In this document: positions 1 through 5,286 of the stretch, in pieces
Layout of the letters: every line of letters begins with the position of its first letter
How positions within the stretch are numbered: position 1 is the first letter of the stretch
NCBI GenBank assembly: GCA_938023905.1
Contig: CALJCO010000042.1
Location: 1-13,151 of the forward strand
From: an uncultured Collinsella sp.
GTDB lineage: Bacteria > Actinomycetota > Coriobacteriia > Coriobacteriales > Coriobacteriaceae
Reading direction: 5' to 3'
DNA: 13,151 bases
The notes under the pieces: generated by a model
Database searches by the model: none
What the model was told of the DNA's origin: nothing
The model's input: only the letters and a program-made list of their open reading frames with translations
Made by a program: the position numbers and the translations under genes

Positions 1-55
1 CAGTAGCGGTCAGTAGCGGTCAGTAGCGGTCAGTAGCGGTCAGTAGCGGTCAGTA
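1..55. repeat. 10-bp tandem repeat, 5 copies plus a partial sixth
   Basis: Five perfect back-to-back copies of CAGTAGCGGT (1-50) are followed by CAGTA (51-55), where the sequence diverges. The array begins at the first base, so the true copy number is unknown and may be larger. A 10-bp period shifts the reading frame at each copy and brings stop codons into the frames on both strands, so the array is not coding. It lies about 165 bp beyond the 3' end of the minus-strand regulator gene. The CAGTAG core recurs in the separate 22-bp repeat nearby. Function unknown; it may also be a length-variable locus or lie at a contig end. Confidence 0.95.
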
Positions 56-107
56 TATTCTTCGGAGCCGTTTCTCTGGGCTTCGGCGGACTTGCCAACT
101 CGCGCTT

Positions 108-162
108 GGGCACTACTCAGTAGATTACTCAGCAGTGCCCAGTAGATTACTCAGTAGTGCCC
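108..162. repeat. 22-bp tandem repeat with overlapping inverted repeat
   Basis: Two 22-bp units occupy 118-139 and 140-161 and differ at a single base (AGCAG versus AGTAG). The block is also a dyad: GGGCACTACT at 108-117 pairs perfectly with AGTAGTGCCC at 153-162, or with one mismatch with AGCAGTGCCC at 131-140, so two alternative hairpins are possible. CTACT-C-AGTAG at 113-123 is a further small palindrome. The block lies downstream of the minus-strand gene ending at 219 and could shape its transcript end, but no T-tract follows, so an intrinsic terminator is not demonstrated. Confidence 0.8.
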
Positions 163-218
163 AGCAGGGGGAGGGCAGCAAACGCAATGGGCCTGTTTCC
201 CGGCTAGGACCTGCAGCC

Positions 219-1601
219 TCAAACTTCGCTTGGCATCCTGTAGAACTGGTGCGGGTCTTTCGGGCTTTTCCCTACCCATTCCAACAGGCCTCGCCCGGCA
301 AGGTCTTTCAGAGTCTTCGAGGCCGTTTTCCTACCGACATTGGACTCCCGCGCGAGATCGGAGGTCGTGATTTTCCCCTGAGCGGCGGCAATTGCCATCG
401 CTGCTCGTTCGCGCTCGCTGAGGAGCGGTCGGTTGTCGGCCGCGGTTCTCCTGAAGGCCGCTTTCTGTAACCCAGGACGCTCGAAGACGACGACGGTGCT
501 GTTGACGGTCTGCTCGAAGCGGAACCTCACGCCGGCTGCCTCGCAGGCCTCCTTGATGCGCGGTATGCCCGTGCCGTACTGCTCGATGACGCCGGCGCGG
601 AACAGGGTGCGCGCGATCGCGGGGTTTCGGAGGCCGAACTCGCTCGCGGTACCGTCTAGGTGCTCTTGCGGCGAGTCGCCCTCGGGGAACAGGCCCGGGC
701 TCACGATCTGGACGGTGTCCATGAACACGTTGACCTCGACGGCGGTGCCGGTGGTGTAGTCGCGGTGGCACAGCGCGTTGGCAACCGCCTCGCGGATGGC
801 CTCGGCCGGGATCTCGGGGATCTCCTTGCGGTACATGCCCGTCTCGCCGATGACGAACTCGCGCCTGATGTTCGACGTCACGAAGTACTCGGCGAAGTCG
901 AGCAGCTTGAGCATGGTGCCGCACTCGCGGCGCAGGTCGAGGATCTTGGCCTTGGTGTTGCCGCCCAGAAGCCCCAGCTTCATCCTGGGGTAGGTGTCGG
1001 ATCCCTCGCAGAACAGCTCCACCGCGGCGTTTCTTAGGCTGCCGTCGGGCGCGACGAGGTCGAGCCTTGCCAAGGTGTCCTCCACGCCGGCGAACCCGCC
1101 GCCCACGCGTCCGGCCCTGCCGCCGCGCGCGACGAAGTCACGCACCGCCTGCTCGTCGGCGTCGGAGACGGGCCTGCCGGACGGCAGCGAGTCCCACGGG
1201 CTACGGGCGCGCTCACGCTTGACGACCATGGCGCTCAGCTCCGAGGCCGACAGCGCTTTGTTCGAAGTCCCCACGCGGGTGAAGTAGCGTCCGTCGGCGG
1301 AGTAGGGGGCGTCGGCACCTGAGAAGGCAATTTTGATGTATCGCAGCCCATCATCGGCGTCGAGGCGCTCGACCGTCGGGAACACCGCGGGCTCGATCTT
1401 GTCGGACACCCACGACGTCACCTGGCGCAGCGTTGCGTCGCTGACATCCTGGCCGATGACATCGCCGTTGTCCTTCACGCCGAAGTAGAGCTCGCCGCGG
1501 CCGTGCTTGTTCAGCATGGCGCTGATGGCTTGCAGTGCTTCTTTATGCTCGCCAGTGGACTTCTTGAACTCGACGGTCTCGCTCTCGCTGCCCAGGTTCA
1601 T
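219..1601 (-). CDS. AlbA_2 / HATPase_c_4 / winged-helix protein (COG2865 family)
   Basis: This 460-residue protein has three regions. Residues about 5-125 look like the Schlafen AlbA_2 domain: an ExxxxEFK segment (E6-K13), a GRGELYFGVKDNGDVIG strand-turn and YFTRVGTSNKALS. Residues about 265-350 match the divergent GHKL-type ATPase region of this family, with REAVANALCHRDY (N275, H279-Y282), SPGLFPEG (301-308) and RNPAIARTLF followed by EQYGTGIPRIKEA. Residues about 393-460 form a winged helix-turn-helix (ITTSDLARESNVGRKTASK). The family is usually annotated as putative transcriptional regulator or 'RecG-like'; its ligand and targets are generally unknown. The start is ATG at 1601 with a GGGAAAGG ribosome site about 8 nt upstream. 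Transcribed away from the Pel operon. Frame and motifs look intact. Family assignment is firm; the cellular role, whether regulation or stress/defence, is open. Confidence 0.88.
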   Translation of the reverse strand: MNLGSESETVEFKKSTGEHKEALQAISAMLNKHGRGELYFGVKDNGDVIGQDVSDATLRQVTSWVSDKIEPAVFPTVERLDADDGLRYIKIAFSGADAPYSADGRYFTRVGTSNKALSASELSAMVVKRERARSPWDSLPSGRPVSDADEQAVRDFVARGGRAGRVGGGFAGVEDTLARLDLVAPDGSLRNAAVELFCEGSDTYPRMKLGLLGGNTKAKILDLRRECGTMLKLLDFAEYFVTSNIRREFVIGETGMYRKEIPEIPAEAIREAVANALCHRDYTTGTAVEVNVFMDTVQIVSPGLFPEGDSPQEHLDGTASEFGLRNPAIARTLFRAGVIEQYGTGIPRIKEACEAAGVRFRFEQTVNSTVVVFERPGLQKAAFRRTAADNRPLLSERERAAMAIAAAQGKITTSDLARESNVGRKTASKTLKDLAGRGLLEWVGKSPKDPHQFYRMPSEV

Positions 1602-1638
1602 CCGCGCTGCCTTTCCCGTTCGTTGCTTGTCTCGTTGG

Positions 1639-1644
1639 ATTATA
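1639..1644 (-). promoter_or_regulatory. Candidate -10 box for the COG2865 gene
   Basis: Read on the minus strand this is a perfect TATAAT about 38 nt upstream of the ATG at 1601, predicting a leader of roughly 30 nt. No good -35 lies 16-18 bp further upstream (the 17-bp position reads GTTTTC), so the promoter is weak or activator-dependent. A 10-bp palindrome, AAGCGCGCTT at 1672-1681, sits just upstream of the -35 position and could be an operator; this is inference only. Confidence 0.5.
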
Positions 1645-1836
1645 CCGTGGTCACCATGGGCGAAAACGTGGAAGCGCGCTTGCTTGCCTCTACCATGTTC
1701 TCATGCGCCTTAATGCCCTTTGTGAAGAATCATCCCATTGGGAAACGGGTCCCTATGGAACGATTTTGGTATCAGGCATAGGGGGGCGCTATCGTGGATG
1801 TCGTCACCATTGCCTGCGCCCTCGATCCAGAGATGT

Positions 1837-1972
1837 AATTACAGAAGTGCGGGGAAAAATCGAAAACCTTCGAGCACAACGCGGTTTTTTTTTGTATCAA
1901 AACCGCAGGTCGCGGAAGCCTAAAACGGGGGTCTGGTCAGCATTCCTTTGGTTTTCCCCGCACTTCCGAATT
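1837..1972. repeat. Nested inverted-repeat element (MITE/REP-like)
   Basis: A perfect 15-bp inverted pair bounds the element: GAAGTGCGGGGAAAA at 1844-1858 and TTTTCCCCGCACTTC at 1952-1966. AATT tetramers lie at both outer ends (1837-1840, 1969-1972). Inside is an 8-bp hairpin, GCGGTTTT (1881-1888) with AAAACCGC (1899-1906). GGTTTT at 1883-1888 can instead pair with AAAACC at 1863-1868, so two inner hairpins are mutually exclusive. A run of nine T (1885-1893) follows that first possible stem, so a terminator-like role is conceivable. The terminal inverted repeats and lack of an ORF resemble a small non-autonomous mobile or REP-type element. No target-site duplication can be called with certainty. 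Confidence 0.6.
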
Positions 1973-2040
1973 TGGCCTCTCGCCACATCCCGATTACGTC
2001 TTAAAGTGGCGCAAAAAGCCGTGTGCTCTGCTTGATTTTG

Positions 2041-2059
2041 CTCAGGAATTATGCCTGAG
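2041..2059. other. Small hairpin
   Basis: CTCAGG (2041-2046) and CCTGAG (2054-2059) form a 6-bp stem with a 7-nt loop. No T-run follows, so it is not called a terminator. It lies about 125 bp upstream of the Pel -35 box and could be an operator half-site pair, but nothing else supports that. Confidence 0.3.
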
Positions 2060-2181
2060 GGGTAGTGGATTCGCCTTTCTCCGCCGTGCAGCGGCACGTG
2101 TAGGGCTCTCTGGCTCAGGCGCGAGTCGCTTCCCGTCTGAAAAAGTTCTTAAAACAGCTTTAAAGTTGCCTTTGGCCTACA

Positions 2182-2211
2182 TTGACAGCGTACAATACGC
2201 ATGTTTATCAT
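2182..2211 (+). promoter_or_regulatory. Sigma-A-type promoter of the Pel operon
   Basis: A consensus -35 TTGACA (2182-2187) is followed after 18 bp by TATCAT (2206-2211), five of six matches to TATAAT. The predicted transcription start is a purine around 2218-2219, giving a leader of about 27 nt before the GTG at 2246 that contains the strong ribosome site at 2228-2239. A+T-rich sequence lies immediately upstream. If this promoter is the one used, the longer reading frame beginning at ATG 2201 or 2210 cannot be translated from it. It is the only good promoter seen for the eight-gene operon. Confidence 0.7.
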
Positions 2212-2227
2212 GGCAAAAGCTAAATTT

Positions 2228-2239
2228 GGGGAGGGGGAG
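2228..2239 (+). promoter_or_regulatory. Shine-Dalgarno site deciding the pelD start
   Basis: GGGGAGGGGGAG lies six nt before GTG at 2246. The in-frame ATGs at 2201 and 2210 have no purine-rich site upstream and overlap the promoter. Starting at the GTG also places the first beta strand (VEVLVVGN) at the extreme N-terminus, as expected for a Rossmann-fold SDR domain. Confidence 0.75.
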
Positions 2240-2245
2240 CGCACG

Positions 2246-4384
2246 GTGGAAGTGCTGGTTGTTGGCAATACCGCGTATGTCGATGACGACTTTTGTGCCA
2301 AGGCGTTTCCCGGTGACCATGTTCAGGTCGTGGCGGCCAACGAGGCGCGCCGCGACGGGTCGTCGCTCCATGCGTCTTGGAAAGAGCTGCTGCAGCACCT
2401 GGACCAGGCTTACGAATTCGACCGTGTGGTCTACCTCTCTACCTATCTCACGCCGCATACCGAGGCCGTTGGCGACATCGAGCTGCTGCGCTCCGTCTTT
2501 CGAGCTTGCATGGGTCGCCAGATTCAGCTGCTGTTTGTGACTGGTCCCATGGGAGCGGACGGTGCGGTGGACGTTGCGGGGCAAAACGGCAAGGGCATCA
2601 TTGCCCGTGCGGCCAACGACCTGTGCCGCTACTATGCGGTCCGCGACGGCATTCAGGCCAAGATCTTGCGCGTGCCGTATCTGTACACCGCCTCGCCCAC
2701 GCTGGAAGACCCGATTTTGACCCCGCTGTTCGAGGCGTGCTCGCAAGGCTCTGCTGTCATGAGGGCTGGGGCGGACTCACCGCTCGGTGCCCTCTGCGCC
2801 GAGGAGCTGGCCGTTCTGGTGCGTCGCATCTTCGACAGCTGGGATGCCACATTCGAGGAACTCGAGGTTCCGGATAGCTTTGCCCACACCGTGGGAGACC
2901 TGGGCGAGGCGCTCAAGGGCTTGTTCCCGGGGCTCGACATTACCTACGACGGGGACGCCGTCGTCTCCATTGCTCCGAGCGATACCGTCCGCACGCGCTA
3001 CGGGTGGTTCCAGCGCTATGACGTGCTGCGCGATCTTTCGACCATACACGCCCGCTGGGAGCAGACCCTCGCGGGCAAGCGCCATCCGCTGCGTGCCGCC
3101 ATCGACCGCATGCGCGGGCGGACACTGCCCATCAAATGCCTGGAGACCGCGCTGGCCTGGGTGCTCTTTGAGGGCCTGGAGCTGGTGTTTTCGCAGTCTG
3201 CTCAGCTTAACGTGCTCGACTACCGCCTGCTGTACGTGGTACTGATCGGCACGCTGTATGGGCTCGATTTTGGCCTGGTTGCGGCGCTGCTGGCGTCGGT
3301 GGGTTTGGCCGCGAGCTACTTTACTCAGTACGGCTATACCTTCCAGGGCCTGTTCTACGAGCCGTCCAACTGGCTGCCGTTTATTGCGTACTTTGTGGTG
3401 GGTGCCGTGTGCGGCTATGTGCAGCTGCGCAACAGCGAAGCCATCAGGGCGGAGCGCGATCAAAACGAGCTCGTGCGCAACCGCAATACGTTCCTTACGC
3501 AGCTCTATCACGACGCTATTGAGGACAAGCGCGCGTACAGGCGCCAGATCGTGGGTCGCCACGACAGCTTTGGCAAGATCTTTGCCGTGACGCAGGAGCT
3601 CGACGTGCTCAACCCACGCGACATCTATCGCAAGTGCTGCGAGCTTCTGGGCGAGATTCTCGAGAACGATTCGGTGGCGATCTACCATGTTTCGGGCGGG
3701 GCATTTGCACGCCTGGTGGCTGCAAGTCCCGCGATTGCCGAAGATGCCGCACGCTCGCTCACGCTTGAGCAGCTTGCACCTCTTTTGGGCGACGGGGGTC
3801 GTTCGAACCTGTGGGTGAACCGCGAGCTGACGCCGGGGCTTCCCATGTTTGGATACACGATCGAGCGCGACGGGGCACCCGCCGTGTTGATCTTTGTGCG
3901 TAGCGCGGCCGAAAACCAAATGACCCTTTATTATCAAAACCTGTTCCGCATCTTGTGCGGCCTGGTCGAAAGCGCGCTGGGCCGTGCCTTTGACTATGAG
4001 GCGGTGGCGCAGGATAAACGCTGCGTTGACGGCACTTGCGTGCTCAAGCAGGCTGCCTTTGGCCAAGAGCTCGCGGCGGAGCAGGCGCTGGCAGATAGCA
4101 AGATGGGGAGTTTTTTGCTCCTGCGCGTGGTGCCGGGCATGGAGCCTGTCGGCGAGCTTGTGGGCGCAATTGGGTCGGCAATTCGCGAGAGCGACGCGGC
4201 GGGCTTGGTCAACGGCGACGTGCTCTACCTGCTTATGCGCCAGGCAAAGGCGTGCGATCTGCCCATTATCCGCGAGCGCCTGAGTGCAAAGCAGATTGCG
4301 GTGGAGCCCGTCGACGGCGAGGACATCGTGGCGTTGCTGCAGCACATCTCTTACACCGGTGACGGTGAGGGGGGTGCCGCTTGA
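2246..4384 (+). CDS. pelD: PelD-type c-di-GMP receptor with N-terminal SDR-like domain
   Basis: This 712-residue protein (GTG start) is much longer than Pseudomonas PelD, which is about 455. Residues about 1-285 look like an extended SDR/epimerase Rossmann domain (EVLVVGNTAYV; ILRVPYLYTASP), but the glycine-rich loop and catalytic YxxxK appear degenerate, so it is probably non-catalytic. Residues about 295-398 hold about four membrane helices, followed by a charged, possibly coiled segment (about 398-440), a GAF-like domain (about 445-595) and a degenerate GGDEF domain. In the last, the active-site GGDEF is replaced by NGDVL (656-660). The upstream inhibitory-site motif RESD (R647, D650) is intact at the canonical 5-residue spacing. 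That is the pattern of PelD, which binds c-di-GMP at the RxxD site to switch on Pel synthesis. The stop overlaps the pelE start by 4 nt. A longer frame from ATG 2201 is possible but disfavoured. Confidence 0.85.
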   Translation: MEVLVVGNTAYVDDDFCAKAFPGDHVQVVAANEARRDGSSLHASWKELLQHLDQAYEFDRVVYLSTYLTPHTEAVGDIELLRSVFRACMGRQIQLLFVTGPMGADGAVDVAGQNGKGIIARAANDLCRYYAVRDGIQAKILRVPYLYTASPTLEDPILTPLFEACSQGSAVMRAGADSPLGALCAEELAVLVRRIFDSWDATFEELEVPDSFAHTVGDLGEALKGLFPGLDITYDGDAVVSIAPSDTVRTRYGWFQRYDVLRDLSTIHARWEQTLAGKRHPLRAAIDRMRGRTLPIKCLETALAWVLFEGLELVFSQSAQLNVLDYRLLYVVLIGTLYGLDFGLVAALLASVGLAASYFTQYGYTFQGLFYEPSNWLPFIAYFVVGAVCGYVQLRNSEAIRAERDQNELVRNRNTFLTQLYHDAIEDKRAYRRQIVGRHDSFGKIFAVTQELDVLNPRDIYRKCCELLGEILENDSVAIYHVSGGAFARLVAASPAIAEDAARSLTLEQLAPLLGDGGRSNLWVNRELTPGLPMFGYTIERDGAPAVLIFVRSAAENQMTLYYQNLFRILCGLVESALGRAFDYEAVAQDKRCVDGTCVLKQAAFGQELAAEQALADSKMGSFLLLRVVPGMEPVGELVGAIGSAIRESDAAGLVNGDVLYLLMRQAKACDLPIIRERLSAKQIAVEPVDGEDIVALLQHISYTGDGEGGAA

Positions 4385-5286
4385 TCTCGCTTGTCGTTGT
4401 TGCCGTCTTGCTGCTGATTCATGCGCTGGTTTGCCTGATGCTGTGGACGCTCATGAAGCTGGGCCTGCTGCCGGTGCGCGGACACATGCTGGCTGTGATA
4501 GCGCTGGTGCCGCTGTGGGGCCCGTTGCTGGTGGTTCTGCTATCGGTCCGCAGCGCGGTGTTTGGCGAGGGGCTGAAAGAGTCTGCGCTGGAGTCGCTGC
4601 GCTTCAACGATGACCTGCATCGTAGTATGTCGGTACCGAGTGGTGAGGACGATGCAGGCGTAGTGCCGCTCGAGGAGGCGCTCATCGTCAACGACCCGGC
4701 ATACCGGCGCCGCCTAATGCTTTCCATGCTCACCGAGGAGCCCGACGCGTACCTGGCGCCGCTGCAGGCGGCTAAGCTTAACGACGACGTTGAGGTGGCG
4801 CACTATGCCGCGACGGCGGTGGCGCAGATCTCCAAGGAGTCTGACCTTAAACTGCAGCAGCTGGAGCGTGCCTTTAAGACGGACCCGAGCGCGCAAAACC
4901 TCAACGAATACTGCGATTATCTTGGTGAATACTTGGGCTCGGGCTTGGCTGAGGGGCATGTGGCTCAGATTCAGCGCCAACAGTACGCGCGCCTGCTTGC
5001 GCGTCGCTGCGAACGCGAGGATACCCTTAAGCTGCGCATTCGATACGCGACGGCGCTGGCCGATGTCGGACAGATCGACGAGGCGCAGACCGTGACCGAC
5101 CAGCTGGTGCTCGACGTGCCCGAGGAGCAGGAGGTTTGGATGCTTTGCCTGCGCCTGGCCGTGATGCGCCGCGACGGTGACGAGGTCCACCGTGTGATCG
5201 ACGCGATCGACAATCAGCATGTGTATTTGAGTGCCGCCAACCGCGAACAGTTGGCGTTTTGGCGCGACGGGGAGGAGGCCAGATGA
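4381..5286 (+). CDS. pelE: PelE-like membrane/TPR scaffold protein
   Basis: This 301-residue protein starts at TTG 4381, which overlaps the pelD stop (TTGA); GAGGGGGG at 4367-4374 lies six nt upstream. Two hydrophobic helices (about residues 2-25 and 33-58) are followed by a soluble, helix-rich region resembling degenerate TPR/HEAT repeats, for example DVEVAHYAATAVAQIS and RIRYATALADVGQIDEAQT. In P. aeruginosa, PelE is an inner-membrane TPR protein that assembles with PelD, PelF and PelG; position, size and topology all agree. Sequence similarity within PelE proteins is low, so the call rests on architecture plus synteny. Its stop overlaps the next ATG by 4 nt. Confidence 0.75.
   Translation: MISLVVVAVLLLIHALVCLMLWTLMKLGLLPVRGHMLAVIALVPLWGPLLVVLLSVRSAVFGEGLKESALESLRFNDDLHRSMSVPSGEDDAGVVPLEEALIVNDPAYRRRLMLSMLTEEPDAYLAPLQAAKLNDDVEVAHYAATAVAQISKESDLKLQQLERAFKTDPSAQNLNEYCDYLGEYLGSGLAEGHVAQIQRQQYARLLARRCEREDTLKLRIRYATALADVGQIDEAQTVTDQLVLDVPEEQEVWMLCLRLAVMRRDGDEVHRVIDAIDNQHVYLSAANREQLAFWRDGEEAR
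5269..5278 (+). promoter_or_regulatory. Shine-Dalgarno site deciding the DUF2194 gene start
   Basis: GGGGAGGAGG lies four nt before ATG 5283, which overlaps the pelE stop as ATGA. An upstream in-frame TTG at 5259 would extend the protein by eight residues, but it would place this ribosome site inside the gene and has none of its own. The ATG is therefore preferred. Confidence 0.8.

Larger units (their letters stand above)
1602..2181. other. Divergent intergenic region
   Basis: No convincing gene is visible in this stretch between the minus-strand regulator and the Pel promoter. Open frames here are short and lack recognisable motifs or ribosome sites. It contains the regulator's -10 box, the nested inverted-repeat element at 1837-1972, a small hairpin at 2041-2059 and an A+T-rich run at about 2139-2167 that could act as an UP element for the Pel promoter. 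No c-di-GMP riboswitch or tRNA was recognised. Confidence 0.6.

Noticed and set aside
1..162. CRISPR array
   Set aside because: The repeats are 10 and 22 bp, directly abutting with no spacers, and there are no cas genes.
331..924. 197-codon minus-strand frame inside the COG2865 gene, as a possible frameshift remnant
   Set aside because: The 460-codon frame is complete and contiguous through the ATPase and winged-helix motifs; the other frame is Arg/His-rich shadow.
2191..2196. TACAAT as a -10 box for a leaderless start at ATG 2201
   Set aside because: The spacing to ATG is too short (4 nt) and the best upstream -35 (TTGCCT) is 19 bp away. TTGACA-18-TATCAT with a strong ribosome site before GTG 2246 is a much better explanation.
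1602..2245. c-di-GMP riboswitch or other known riboswitch upstream of pelD
   Set aside because: No GEMM-type conserved core was recognised, and the predicted leader is only about 27 nt, too short for one.
2777..4345. 522-codon open frame on the minus strand antisense to pelD
   Set aside because: The translation has no recognisable domain or membrane pattern, while the plus frame has clear GAF, degenerate GGDEF and transmembrane features. Long antisense open frames are common in GC-rich coding DNA.
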